DNA of 64,000 nucleotides from Scylla paramamosain. Taxonomy: Eukaryota > Arthropoda > Malacostraca > Decapoda > Portunidae. Numbering within the stretch: position 1 is the first letter of the stretch; the number at the start of each line of letters is the position of its first letter. Below, piece after piece: positions 18,620-31,889 of this stretch. The stretch is from NCBI RefSeq assembly GCF_035594125.1, contig NC_087178.1, forward strand, positions 2,977,501 to 3,041,500, in the 5' to 3' direction. Position numbers and translations under genes: made by a program. The notes beneath the pieces are model-generated. The model ran no database searches. It was given only the letters and a program-made list of their open reading frames with translations, and was not told where the DNA came from.

Positions 18620-19530
18620 AGAAAAGAGCTTAAAGGATACCACAGAATTAGAGCGTAACGTGGTTTCTCAGAGACTTTGATAATGTCGAAATGAAATAAC
18701 CTCTTGGCTTTGATAATGATACAATTTTCACTTCATTCCACTCACATTAAACTATCAGAGCAGCGTGTTCTTTCGTCCTCTAAAGGATCAATAGATTACT
18801 GGTAAAAATAAGCCACGATTTAATCTCACTTACTATAAAACTTCCATCTTGTTCCTGTCATATTAAAACTCCGGCGGTCATTAGGGTATTATATGCTTCC
18901 ATCTCCTAAAGGTTTGATAGCGTAGTGGGAAAGTGAACGGCGATTTAACTTCAATTATGGCAAAACTTTCATATTGTTCCAGTCAAATTAAGCTGAGAAT
19001 TTTTGCTCTTACTGTAAAAAAAAGGAGCTTAAGGAATGCAACAAAAAATATATAGAAAGTCGCCTAAAGATTGAATTAGGTATTGATGATAATAGACCAC
19101 AATTTAACTGCAAAAATGTTGAAATAAATCTTCATAAGGACAATATAATAATATATATAAACAAAAGTGACAGTCAAGGCACCTCATTCTTTTTGTAATA
19201 AGTTAACGTGACTGCCTTTATGAAATTTCAACTTCTCTTAATATTTTTTTATAGTTTGTCTAATTCTCTTTACCTGCCTGAACCTACCTGAGTGAAAGTT
19301 TTTGACCTGTGAGAATATCATAGGAAATGTGAATTTGTTGAGTAAATAGGTGATGGTTTATGGGGTTTCTCGTAAAGTTAATGAAATTTCCAGTTTGTTG
19401 AAGGAAGATGAGGAAAAAAAAAAAAAACTATAACATCGTAGTGGTAAAACAAAGCACCACTCAAACTGAACAGTCGTCAAACTTACACATTCTTCCGTTG
19501 ATATTAAAACTGGGGACGGTCATCAGCGCA
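18620..19530. repeat. Decayed ~125-155-bp tandem repeat, 4-5 copies
   Basis: Units carry CCTAAAGGATCAATAG, GCCACGATTTAATCTCACTT, AAAACTTCCATCTTGTTCC and ATTAAAACTCCGGCGGTCAT. Anchors at 18630, 18781, 18907 and 19064; a detached partial copy with ATATTAAAACTGGGGACGGT lies at about 19500. Confidence 0.65.
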
Positions 19531-19986
19531 ACATACTCCCCATCCTGCTCCCCAATATCCTATCAAAGGCCAAAGGTTCCTGCTGGGCTTTATAGATTAT
19601 TTATAGGTGGCAGGACTTGCTGGTGGGTAGCGGTGGTGGATGGCGGGGAAGGCGAAGCAGGAATCACGAGAAACAGCCTCTTCCAATACCACAATAAATA
19701 TGTCAATAGCCGCTGCCCCAAGACTCCGGGAATCAATCACAGGGAGGAGCGCCAAGGTCTCCTCCCCTAAAGCTTCTATTTCGCATGGTTTTTGGATTGT
19801 AAAAAGACTCACCACCATAGCTACAAATTGAGGTTTGGTTAGGGTAACTGCTCTCAGCCAACTCAGTGTTATCTAACAACATAAATTACATTTGGGTTAG
19901 GTTAGGTTAATTATCTTTACCTAACAAACCTGATCAAACTTAGAAAAGCTATATGTTTTTATTTTTTAGATTATGTTAAATTAATT

Positions 19987-20240
19987 CAGGTTAACTATCC
20001 TAAAGTAACAGTCTCACTTAACATAAGCTTAAACTTCAGTAAACTTTACCTTATCTAATCTATTTAATATGACAAGCTATTTTCTTGTGTTTCATGATTA
20101 GATCGGGTGAACTATCCTAAACTAAAGTAACAATCTCACTTGACAGAAACTTAAACTTCAATAAACTTAAATTTATCTAATCTATATAATGACACTCTAT
20201 TCTTCTTGTGTTTTATGGTTTTGAAGAATTAGATTTATTT
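19987..20240. repeat. 122-bp tandem duplication
   Basis: AAAGTAACAGTCTCACTTAA at 20003 and AAAGTAACAATCTCACTTGA at 20125 are followed by matching stretches (CTTAAACTTCAGTAAACTT, TTATCTAATCTAT, TATTTTCTTGTGTTTCATG). The end of the second unit is echoed 790 bp away at 20998-21070. Confidence 0.8.
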
Positions 20241-20258
20241 TACGGTCGAAGTGAAACG

Positions 20259-20261
<3 letters not shown>

Positions 20262-20335
<74 letters not shown>
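20262..20335. repeat. (GT)n microsatellite
   Basis: 74 bp directly after the 20.2 kb repeat unit. Confidence 0.95.
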
Positions 20336-20338
<3 letters not shown>

Positions 20339-20997
20339 GTGACGTACCTGGATTAATAACCGCTCCCTTTCTGTGTGGATTTAAATACCCACGCATTTCC
20401 CAGTGACCCTCCCGGTCTTCTGATTAACCTCTATTACCACGTACACCTCACCTGCCCCTATATACAGCCAAGAAAGCATTTCGCTCTTTCTATCTGTCTC
20501 TCTATCTCATCGTGGTTGTACGCAGTTGTAGCGGACGTTCGCCCCTCGCCTCTCTCCACCACCACACGGGTTATGGACATATATGTAGACCAGATATGAG
20601 GGTACACTTGATGTAGAGTGATATGTTAGTTAGTGGGTGACTGACAGGCAATAGGGAGTGCACACCTTGGTATATATTGTGTTGGAGTTAAGACACAATG
20701 AGTTAACATACCTTTTGTGCTGCCATTTCATTCTCCCTGTGCCTGCTCATACCCCTGTGATCCGGGTTACTAGTGAGAGCCTTTCACGTAAGTACACTAA
20801 TCATTTACGTGGACTGCTGTGTTGTGAGGCCCGTATGTTACCTCCTTCATTGTCTCCCCTGTGTTTAACCAAGGTAGATTATACATCGGCTTTGTTGTAT
20901 TTCCCTCCTTTTCCCTGCGTGTGGTTAGGCCTGGTGATGGCTTTGCTCCCAGGTTACGGAGAGGAATGCGAGTGTTGACAGCAGTAAAACCTAATGT
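20336..20997. other. Unassigned sequence
   Basis: Balanced composition. An open stretch at 20658-20978 is not recognisable and has no coding signature I can defend. Confidence 0.35.
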
Positions 20998-21062
20998 AAC
21001 TATCTGTTCTTCATGTGTTTCATAGTTTCAAAACAAATATATTTAGTATCGAAATGAAACTA

Positions 21063-21070
<8 letters not shown>
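20998..21070. repeat. Detached partial copy of the 20.2 kb unit preceding a (GT)n tract
   Basis: TTCTTCATGTGTTTCATAG, AAATATATTTAG and TCGAAATGAAACTAGTG match TTCTTGTGTTTTATGG, TAGATTTATTTTA and TCGAAGTGAAACGTTAGTG at 20203-20264. Both copies run directly into (GT)n. Confidence 0.65.

Positions 21071-21107
<37 letters not shown>
21068..21107. repeat. (GT)n microsatellite
   Basis: 40 bp ending in GCGCGC, directly after the detached copy of the 20.2 kb unit. Confidence 0.95.
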
Positions 21108-21114
<7 letters not shown>

Positions 21115-21413
21115 ATCGACAGGCTAGGATATAAGGGCGTTTCTCCAGTATCGGTGGCACATAATATTCTGTGCGAGGTTGTCATGTCCTACGCTTTCGG
21201 AGGGAGAGGGAGAGAGAGGGAGAGGGAGAGGGCCTGAGGGATAAGCGGAGAGGAATAGCGAGTGATATTCCTCGCTGTATTCAGGCCTGTGTTTGTGAGG
21301 GATTGATCTGACCACGCCAAGGTTCACAAGCTTCAAATGTCACGCAGTTCAGTTGAGCATAGGGTGGAGAACCAGTTTGTAGTGTTTAATTTAATTTGAT
21401 TCAGGAAAAAAAA

Positions 21414-22000
<587 letters not shown>

Positions 22001-22009
22001 TGTTCATTT

Positions 22010-22600
22010 AATTTTAAAGTGAAAATACACTTGCAATGTTGGCCAATACTGAAAATTTATCGTATTTTACATGTGTTCGGATAACGCTAAAGGGCTTCTT
22101 GAGTATTTTATGAACTGTCACGTTAGTTTTGTTATGGGAATGAAATATTTAACACTAGAGAATGATACTTTAATGCAAGGTCAGACTTTGATAAGCTCGA
22201 GGAATTTCCCTTTGAGAGACGAAAGTTTGTATAAATTTAATTTAAGTAAAAGTTATATTGATTTGAGAAACATGAACGCAGCTGAATAAAAGGTACAAGA
22301 ACAAAAATTAGGCAAAGAAAAGATCGAAGAAAAAAAAGAAAGGGATAATAATAATAACTCTATAGACGAAAAGAGAAAGCTTAAAATGGAAATAATCGCG
22401 GAGATAAAGAAGTGGCGTTGGAAATCAGGAAGAAGAAACCTAAGGAAAGATAAAAAGAGAAAACCTGTCCAGGTAGGTAGTTATGTAAATCAAATTGATG
22501 GACCAGGAAGGTGTGTGAGCGGCAGTCAAGCTGAAAATCAGGTAACCAGAACATGAAACGAACTTGCAAAGAAAACGTGAAAAGCGCAGGTGTACTGAAT
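22010..22600. other. Unassigned AT-rich sequence
   Basis: An open stretch at 22071-22289 has no recognisable domain. The purine-rich right part merges into the 72-bp array. Confidence 0.35.
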
Positions 22601-22774
22601 GGCAGAATAAATCATAACGCCAAGAGGGGTGCGAAAAATAATCTGAAACAATATAAGTTATTGAGAGAAACGTAAAAATTTGGACAGGTAAATTGATCCA
22701 TCTGTGGCGAAGAGTGGAAAAAATGTTCAGTAGAAAAAGCCAACGAAACGAAAGAAAATATGTTGAGGTAACAT

Positions 22775-22828
<54 letters not shown>

Positions 22829-23660
22829 AAACGTGAGGTAGTATGCCTTCCTAAAACATGATATCTCGAAAAAAAAAAAAACAATTCCCGTCAGATAAAG
22901 GCGGACAGGTAAAATAATATGTACAAAGACACTAACTGAAGGAAGAAGACAACAAAACGAAAGAATATCGCGTGTTACCTTGGCATCATAATTCATAAAA
23001 TATTAAGAAGTTGAATTCACGGAGTTTGGTTGGACAGGCGGTGAGGGGAAGTGACAGGACAAGATAACATGACATCACAAGCCATAAAGCGTCAAGAAAT
23101 GATAAAATCTCGAGCAAAAATGTTGAGGAATTTGAGGTCAAGCTGGTAGAACAAGAAAAGGCACCATGAATCATAGACAAAAAATAAAAATAAAAAGGAA
23201 AATTCACAGCGAGGGCAAGTGAAAAAAATGATATAATCTGTCATCATGAATCATAAAGCAGTAAAAAAATAGTCTGACACAGGTAGACTCGGATAGATAA
23301 AGAAAAAATGACTTAAAACACGAAACATTAAGGAAAGTTAAAAATTTCACACAGACAGACCCGGAAAGGTAAAGCAGATTACGACTTTACATAAACCATA
23401 AAAAAAAATAAATTCCCACACAGTTAATAAAGAGAACTGGACGCCATGAATCTTAAAACATCTAAGAGTAAACATTTCATGAAGACAAACTTGGACAGGT
23501 GAAAGAAACCGAGACACCGTAAATCATGAAGCATAAAAAGAGTTAAAACTTCGCACAGTTAGACACAGGCAGGAAAGAAAAGTGGACACCATAAATCATA
23601 AAGCATTAAAGAGAATTAAAAACCCCACACAGATGGTTTTAGGCAGGATAGGTGAGACAG
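22600..23660. repeat. Decayed ~72-bp tandem repeat array
   Basis: The consensus contains GACACCATGAATCATAAAGC, GTTAAAAATTTCACACAG and GGACAGGTAAAG. Unit starts by eye are 23071, 23160, 23240, 23310, 23383, 23440, 23513 and 23585 (spacing 57-89 bp, usually 70-73). Fainter units extend left to about 22600, interrupted by (CA)n at 22776-22826. Copies are strongly diverged except the last two. Confidence 0.75.
22776..22826. repeat. (CA)n microsatellite
   Basis: 51 bp inside the decayed 72-bp array. Confidence 0.95.
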
Positions 23661-23959
23661 GTAGGCAGAACAATGAAGCTTGCGGCAGGTGGCAGGTAGC
23701 AGTGGCGTTGGCGGCGGCTGAGTCTGTGTTCTGCGGCGACACAAAGGGAACAGGAGGCGCGGGAGAGGTAATCTAATTGGCCAGCGCCCCTTCGCCAAGC
23801 GTCTCCTGCATCAGTGAAACGACCCAATTGTGCTGCAGTCACTTGGTGGGGCGTGCCGACCTTAAAGGGACGCAAGGGACGCGAGTGCAGTGACGGGGGT
23901 TTCTCTTTTCAATTGCGTCCTCTTGCTCGTTATGGCTTGTGGCTCCGCTTGGCTCGGCT

Positions 23960-24260
23960 GCTTTCTGTTTCCATTTGTGGGATGATGGTTATGTTCTGTT
24001 TTTTTTACTTATTTATTAATTTTGATACTGTATTTTGTCGTTGTATTTTTGTTGTTTTCGTTTGCGGGATGATGTGTGTTCGGTGTTCGCTGTTTACTAA
24101 TTCATTTATTTTAGTATTGTATTTTGTCGTTGTGTTATTGTTGTTTTCCTTTTGTGAGTGGACTGCTTAATTGTTCTGTTGTTTACTGGTGTATTTAGTT
24201 TTTGTTATTGTATTATATTATTGCATTATTGTCGTCTGTTTTATGTATTTCATTATTGTA
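23960..24260. repeat. ~87-bp tandem repeat, about 3.5 copies
   Basis: GGGATGATG followed by TTTACT, TATTGTATTTTGTCGTTG and TTATTGTTGTTTTC recurs at 23979 and 24066, then in weaker form at about 24153 and 24235. Since 87 is divisible by three, an apparent hydrophobic open frame spans 23814-24170; its peptide repeats with the DNA period (CGMM...), so it is not evidence of a gene. Confidence 0.75.
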
Positions 24261-24912
24261 TGGCATTATTCTTGTTTATGTTGTTATGTTGCTGTTGTAT
24301 CTCTCGATCTCTGAGGTGATTTTATTGGTTTGTTCAGTTGGATTATATTTTACGGGATTATTTCGTTAGGTTACCTCTAAAGACTATCCTGCTGAACCAT
24401 CTCTGTCTGTGTTATTTCTATTTTATTTGAGATTATTTCATACAGTTGGATTTATTTAATTGGATTATTTTGGTGGATTATTTCACAGCAGTGTTTCTGG
24501 TGATTCATTGTGCTGGATTTTTATGAATGTCTCTCGTGGAATTATTTGAAAGTTTTCCTATCAAATCGTTTTTATTTTTATTTTACTTTCTTTCCAACAA
24601 AAATTTTCCCTCAACATGGCTTTATGTATTTTTGTCCATTAGGTTTTCTCTACTAAATTACTTCCTTGGGTTTTGTTTTTATTTGTTCTCTCTCTCTCTA
24701 TTTTTACGAGGTCAGGAATCATAATTTATATATTGAAAGTTACGGCCGCCTTTCACTTATGACTTGACCTTATATTTATTTATTACCCAATCAAATAGTT
24801 TTTCTTCTTATCTCTATTACGTTTCATTTTCTTTGATGATACTCACTCCCTCCCTCTCTATCTCTCTTTTAATCTCTTTTGCTCTCATTTTTCCTCCTAT
24901 TAGTCAGTGCCT

Positions 24913-25000
<88 letters not shown>

Positions 25001-25410
25001 GCTTCCCCTCATTCCTTCAAGCCTTTATATTCTTACCGCCTCACTCCCTCACCTACATACTGACTCATCTCCCTCTCCTCTCCCATTCCTCTCACCCTTC
25101 GCATTCCCTCCTCCCTCCTTCACAGTCCATCAGTCCTCAGCCATCAACTCATTTTAGCGCTTCACTCCCATCACTTCTCGTTTTGCATCTACCCTTCTCA
25201 CTCCCCCTTCTTTTTAGGCATTTTAACAGCTCTTTTGACGCTTATCCTCGCCTTTTAGTTCCCCCTCAGGACCGTTCATCCTCATTTTATCTCTCACTGG
25301 TACTTTGCCTTCCTTCACTCCCATCCTGATCATTGTCATTCATTCCTATCGACTAGCATTTCCATTTCCCTTCCTCCTCCAACTCCTCCTCCTCAATACA
25401 TTCCTTCTCC
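24261..25410. other. T-rich then pyrimidine-rich sequence
   Basis: GGATTATTT-type motifs recur irregularly at 24340-24500; 25000-25400 is CTCC-rich. No gene. Confidence 0.4.
24915..24996. repeat. (GA)n microsatellite
   Basis: 82 bp; flanked on both sides by pyrimidine-rich sequence. Confidence 0.95.
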
Positions 25411-25760
25411 TGCTAAATTGCCTGCTAAACTACCCTGTCTCTTCACGAGGTAGTTAGAATGGGTTTCCTTCCTTAACACTCATTTCTGTCCTATTAACTT
25501 CTTTCCTTATATTACTTCTTCTATTCCTCCTTCTGTTTAATTGCCTGCTAAACTACCCTGTCTCTTCACAAGGTAGTTAGGATAGGTTTCCTTGTTTAAC
25601 CCTTATTCTGTTCACTTATATTCCTCCTTCTTTTCCTCCTCCTGTTAAACTGCCTTTCAAACTACCCTCTCTCTTTTTAAATCAGTAGTTAGAAGATTCC
25701 TAACAGCCACGCAATGAACAGAAGGTTTGTTGTTCTTTGCCTAACCTCTGTAATCCTAAC
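25411..25760 (+). mobile_element. LINE 3'-tail-like fragment containing three tandem units
   Basis: Two clear copies and one diverged copy of a unit beginning TTGCCTGCTAAACTACCCTG start at 25418, 25541 and about 25650 (spacing 123 and ~109 bp). Each of the first two holds a small hairpin: AACTACC, a 14-nt loop with GTCTCTTCAC, then GGTAGTT. The last ~75 bp (25683-25756: CAGTAGTTAGAAGATTCC, CAGCCACGCAATGAACAG, AAGGTTTGTTGTTC) align by eye with the tail of the LINE at 47.4 kb, so the whole piece is probably a 3' end of a related element. No coding sequence is attached. Confidence 0.5.
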
Positions 25761-25959
25761 CATGTTTTACTTTCCATCTGACAGTACAGTTTATCACCAA
25801 CAGCCTCATAAAGGTTAATACCTGGTGATGATGTTTGTTTTTCCTTCGTTTTGTTGTGTAGTTTTCCTCCTCGTCGTTCTTTTCTCTTCTGTTCCTCCCC
25901 TTCTATCTTTTCTTCTATTTTTATCCTCGTCCTTTGCTGCAGAGTCTTCTGTTTTTGTC

Positions 25960-26440
25960 TCTGTCACTCGTCACTGTCTCCTCCCTTTCTGTCTTTATCC
26001 TCGTTCTTCACTGCCTCCTCTTTTGCTGTCTCTACTCTACCCGTCAGTATCTCCTTTCCTTCTGTCTTTATCCTCACCCCTTCACGGTATCCTGTCTCCA
26101 TCATCACCTGTCATGGTCTTCTTCTCTTTCTACTTCACTATCACCCGTCACTGTCACCTCAATTTCCATTTTTATCTTCCCCCCCTTTCTCTGTATTCTC
26201 TTTCTGTCTCCAGTATAATACATCACTACCTACTTTCCTTCCTATTTCACTATCACTTGTCACAGTTTCCACCCACTACATACTTCACCGTCGCTCGTTC
26301 ACTGTATCCTCTCTTTTTATCACCATCACCTGTCACTGTCTTCTTTATCACTCGTCGCAGTTTCCATCCTCATCTCACTTCGCCGCCCGTCACTGCCTCG
26401 TCCCCTTCAGTCTCCGCCATTGCCCGTCACCACCCATGTT
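25960..26440. repeat. Decayed ~36/72-bp pyrimidine-rich minisatellite
   Basis: The core CGTCACTGTCTCC with TTTCTGTCTTTATCCTC recurs (25967/25989, 26040/26061, 26150, 26247, 26330 and 26390 areas), first with a 72-bp spacing and a half-unit at about 36 bp, later irregular. The 222-codon open frame across it (Ser, Leu and Phe rich) is a composition effect. Confidence 0.6.
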
Positions 26441-27222
<782 letters not shown>

Positions 27223-27224
<2 letters not shown>

Positions 27225-27660
27225 GGTTGGAGTTTAACGCAACAAACCCTAGTATTTAGTCCTCACAATTTTCTGGACTTTCATTTCAAGCTTGCTCTTC
27301 GATTTTACACATATATTCTGAATAACCCAAGAAAAAAAAAAAAAAAAAAGGGACAAAAAAATAAAGTCTACAAATGAAAATTCCACCTCCCTTTAACTTT
27401 CACCCTGCCCTTTCACTCACTATTCCAAATCGGTGTCTATGTCGGTAAAAAAACGGAGAATCATGCCACCTGTCCGTATTGGCTGAGGTGATGCGGGGAA
27501 AGTCAATTTTAAGAAAACCAAACCCGGAAAGGAAATCAGATTCATCACCTTCCCATCCACTCCAGCGCTTCCCTCGACCCTGGACGTCTCGACACAGGGT
27601 GAAGCTGCCGTGCTGTAATTCCAGTTCAAAATGCATTAATGACCTTCACTGAGACTATTG
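27223..27660. other. Unassigned sequence
   Basis: Balanced, about 430 bp, with an 18-nt A run near 27332. No exon recognised. Confidence 0.35.
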
Positions 27661-27995
27661 AGGGAGGAGGAGAAGGAGTAAGAGGAGGGGAAAGTGGGAG
27701 AGAAGGAAGAGGAGGAAGAGAAAGAGGGAGGAGAAAGGGGGAGAGGAGGTGGAAGAGGAGGAGGAGGAGGAGGAGGAGAAAGAGGGAGGAGAAAGGGGGG
27801 AGAAGAGGAGGAGGAGAAGGAGGAGGAGGAGGAGGAGGAGGAGGAGAAGGAGGAGGAGGAGGAGTAAGAGAAGGAAAAGAGAGAGAGGAGAAAGAGGAGG
27901 AGGAGGAGGAATAAGACTAGGAGGAGGAGAGAGAGGAGGAGGAGGAGGAGGAGGATGAGGAGAAGGAGGAGGAAGAAGAAGAAGAAGAAGAAGGG
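27661..27995. repeat. Imperfect (GGA)n polypurine tract
   Basis: About 335 bp, nearly pure purine on the plus strand, built of GGA, GAA and GGGA. It ends in (GAA)n at 27974-27992. Polypurine mirror symmetry favours triplex formation in supercoiled DNA. Confidence 0.9.
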
Positions 27996-28219
27996 GGATG
28001 TTACATAACGAATGAAAAGGGGAGAGGAAGAGGAAGTAAGAAAATAGTGAAAAATCGAATAGGAAGCATGAAAATGTGAGAGAGAGAGAGAAAAAAAAAC
28101 GAAAGGAATATAAAAATTGCAATTCACAGAAAAGAAAAAATCCATTGAATAATTTGAAAGAATGAAGAGGAAAGAAAAAAATAAAAAAAGACTGCTGAAA
28201 TGGAGTAATTAGTGATGGT

Positions 28220-28221
<2 letters not shown>

Positions 28222-28309
<88 letters not shown>
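28222..28309. repeat. (GA)n microsatellite
   Basis: 88 bp uninterrupted. Confidence 0.95.
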
Positions 28310-28310
<1 letters not shown>

Positions 28311-28544
28311 AAAAAGGAAAAAAAAGAAGAATTATCATGGTATGTGAAAATACCGTTTTAACCCTTACTATAATGATAAAATAAACAGAAAACGCTGCTT
28401 CCCTCTTTCACTCGCCTCAGTGCTTCAAGGGACGTGTCTTGCTTGCATGCTGAATCGTCTCGCGAGGTATAGATTGCGTCAGCTGGATGAGAGTGAGAAA
28501 GAGAGAGGAAGAGAGAAAATAAACTTACCTTGGTGACAGAGTGA

Positions 28545-28571
28545 AGGGGAAATTCAAACATTCAAGATATA

Positions 28572-28658
<87 letters not shown>

Positions 28659-28760
28659 GTCTTGTATTGCGTAAAGAGAAAATTCAAACATTCAAGAAAT
28701 ATAAAAGAAAAAGAGAGAGAGAGAGAAAAAAACAGAAGATTCACAGCTTGTATTACTAAC
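28545..28760. repeat. 130-bp tandem duplication enclosing (GA)n
   Basis: AAATTCAAACATTCAAGATA at 28550 and AAATTCAAACATTCAAGAAA at 28680 begin two units that share ATATAAAAGA, a GA tract, and TTCAC(G/A)(T/G)CTTGTATT. The GA tract is 76 bp in the first unit and only about 16 bp in the second. Confidence 0.88.
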
Positions 28761-29805
28761 AACGAAAGGGAGGACAAATGGATTACTATTCCCTTGCACA
28801 TAAACCTTCATTCTTAGCCATGGCCTTTCTCCCTCTCTCTTCCCGTCTCTACATAATATTTCCCCCTAGAGAACAGATAAAAGGAGGAGGATGTGCAAAG
28901 TCTAACACTGGAAATTACGTTCTCCCTCTCCCATTCTCGAGGGACGCGAGGGGCGGGGGATAAGCTGCCTCCCTCACAGCATCCTGAGCCTGGCCGCGGC
29001 GCCCTTCATAACTGCTGGAGTGGAATAGCGTAATTTGCTTCCACGATGACAGGAAAAAAGGGGACTAGAATGAGAGAAAGAGCTTCACTGGGTCAGGGAA
29101 ATATATACCCAATGATGCAATGATTTATTCATTCTTTCACTCTCTCTTTTTATCTCTTTCTCTCCTCTCTTCCTCTCTTACCTTCCCTCTCCAAACACGG
29201 GCAAAGCACAGGTGACCAGGAGGACACTCTATGCATACACTCGACTTTAGAGTGGCGAGTGTCACGAAGTTTTCTGGAGGAGGAGAGGGGAGTATCTTGC
29301 TGTACAAACAAAGATGCATTGAAAAACATGGCTGCCTGGAATGATGCCAACGCAGTGACACAGATGCAACACTGAATATCCCGTTAAATCTTTGCACTTC
29401 TCGATATGAACAACGAAGGTAACGTGGATATGAAAATGGCTGAGTTGCCGGTGGTCGCTGTCTGTGTTAATATACGCTCCCACAGTTCTCTGGAGATGCA
29501 CATGCTAAAAATCCCTCTCGTGATGCATCTTGATGTACTGTACTTGTTTGCAGCTAATTATTTATCCCAAGTGCTTATGCTAACAGTATCCACGTGAATC
29601 GGTGATGCGCACTTTACATAACTAAGCTCTCAGTGTTTTATAGTCTCTTGCTACATATTTAGTTTGAAACATTTCTCCACTGGTTTCCACAGAGACTAAT
29701 GATTTATCTGGCAAATCCCGAAAAGAATCGAGCAAGTATTACTTGTCCTGCAGAGATATTGTGACGACCGAAACAGTGCCTGATACCAGACACACTGACT
29801 TCTGC
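28761..29805. other. Unassigned unique-looking sequence
   Basis: About 1 kb, balanced. Open stretches (for example 29137-29397 minus, 29406-29597 plus) have no recognisable domain. Confidence 0.4.
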
Positions 29806-29844
<39 letters not shown>

Positions 29845-29856
29845 TAAATGAATCAA

Positions 29857-29895
<39 letters not shown>

Positions 29896-29898
29896 ATA
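29806..29898. repeat. (CA)n then (AAAT)n
   Basis: CA at 29806-29840 is followed directly by AAAT tetramers to 29898. Confidence 0.95.
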
Positions 29899-30899
29899 TC
29901 CCAGGTTGATTTGAGGCGGGAAATACGAGTATGCAGTGTTGTAAAACCCTGGTCTGTACAAGTGCTGTGGATGATTGCACGAACTGGTCATGAGAAAAGA
30001 ACCAAGGTGTGAAAAGATGGATTGTATTTCCAAAGAAGTGGCAACTCAGAGAAGATGTTGGGAGACACGATGGCAACAGACAATCTTCGCCGGTGTCCTA
30101 CTAAGGTTTCGCATTAAAACATGGTTGTTTCTTTCATATGTGCCAGGTTTTATTTTCAAAACTTGAATGAATAAACTAAACTTACATAGAGAGGAAAATA
30201 ACACTTGTTCCAAGGTGACGATTCATCCCAAACGCGAAATAATGTGCGTAGTATTTAGTTTGTTTCGCTTCACTTCTTGTTCTCTGCTTGATGGTGGCAG
30301 AGAAATCCGAATATTTTATTAGATGGTTTGATAGCACACAAATGACGTTTTTTTTTTTTTTTTCGGCATACCAAATCTTTTATGTAAAAATAAGTTAACA
30401 GTTTTTTCCAGTCATTGCGAACTCTCCAATTGAGACGATGTAATCACTGCAGCATCTTCGATTTCTTTGCTATTTGCACTAATTTGTACTAACTATACGA
30501 TAAAAGATTTGCTCAGTCAAGCTACCACCCCCGCCCCCCCCCCAAAAAAAAAAAAAATCACATAAGATTGCATCAGTAACTTCCCTTTACACTTTCCGAT
30601 GCTGAGCTTCGGGAAAGTAGGAAAGTTCACGAGGGAGAGTGCTTCTACTGGCCTTAATGCCTCGAGAGTGGACCTGGTGGAGTGAGAATTGAAAGTAAGT
30701 GGAATGAGAGTGGCTGAACTCACGACGAAGAGAAGGAACACGGTGAGGAACATGACGTGGAACCAAAATAAAAGTGTCGAATATCATGACTCGTTCCCAG
30801 CACGAGTTCCGCCGTGACACTTAAACGACAAACCGATTGACAACTTGCGCGAGGACATAAAATGACTATAGAGTCGTAGAAACTCTGCGCCAAAAGCCA
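29899..30899. other. Unassigned sequence with homopolymers
   Basis: Contains a T run near 30348 and a C-run to A-run junction at 30526-30556. No gene. Confidence 0.4.
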
Positions 30900-31290
30900 T
30901 TGCTGCCGAACTTCCTCCCTGCCAGTAATTCCAGTTAAGATGCAGGACGGAGATACGAGGGAGAAGGGAATTATAGATAAAAGGTGTTTATGAGTAGAAT
31001 TTTTTTTTATCAGTAATGCCTTTTTGAATTTTCACTTTATAGTTAAATAATTCTGGTTAAGATGGAAGACGGATATGATAAGAATGGATACACAGTAATA
31101 AAAAAGGGAGTATTCATGAATCAGATTTCTATTATCAATGACTTTTCATTTTCACGCTGCAGTTAAACAATTCCGGCCAAGAAAAAAATAAAATAAAAAC
31201 ATGATCAGAAAAAGATATTTATGAATAAAATTGCTATCATTAATGACTTTTTTGTTTAACTTTTACGCTGAGGTTGAACTTTGATTGGAA
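30900..31290. repeat. ~120-bp tandem repeat, 3.5 copies
   Basis: Anchors TAATTCCAGTTAAGATGCAG (30926), TAATTCTGGTTAAGATGGAA (31048), CAATTCCGGCCAAG (31168) and GAACTTTGATTGG (31276); spacing 122, 120 and 108. Each unit also has GTTTATGAGTAGAATT-like, TTATCAGTAATG-like and TTTTCACGCTGCAGTTAAA-like blocks. Confidence 0.8.
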
Positions 31291-31538
31291 ACTTTTGGCT
31301 TCACTCATCATGAAAACGACGTGAAATAAAAAAGCGGGGATTTTTCTCCTCGTCCAGCTGACTCCTGGTTAACACGCACTATCAAAACTGGCGGCAGTGT
31401 ATCGCCCACCACTTGTTTGGAGCGGGAAATACCAGACTGTAAAATCCTGCTTTATCTCCCCGGCTCAGTGCTCATTAAGAGGGAAAAGTTTGCTTTCGAG
31501 TTGCGAACCAAAAGGGAATTGTAAGGACTACATTTTTT

Positions 31539-31542
<4 letters not shown>

Positions 31543-31612
<70 letters not shown>
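31543..31612. repeat. (GT)n microsatellite
   Basis: 70 bp uninterrupted. Confidence 0.95.
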
Positions 31613-31613
<1 letters not shown>

Positions 31614-31889
31614 ATAAGTGGAACAGGGAGCGGCGGGAGGAGGAAGGGAAGAGGTGGATAAAGATTGTAGCATATCCAGGTTTGCAGGCTTCAGTCAGCG
31701 GGGAATGAATGGTGGACTCATGGCAACAGTGGCAAATGAAGGACGGTGCTATTGGCAGCCTGCCATTAAGACTCACCTGATGAATACTTTTAAACTCACT
31801 GACCTGTCCTTCACCTAACCTTGAATAACATCATGACAAACCTTTTTTTCAGCTATTTAATGACAATTCGAATAAACTGTAAGCTTTTG

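Noticed and set aside
19835..19915. GGTTAGG-type motifs (GGTTTGGTTAGGGT, GGGTTAGGTTAGGTTAA) as telomeric (TTAGG)n
   Set aside because: Only two to three consecutive units, within ordinary AT-rich sequence; far too short for an interstitial telomere claim.
23814..24170. Membrane-like hydrophobic frame of 118 codons
   Set aside because: The hydrophobic segments repeat every 29 residues because the DNA repeats every 87 bp.
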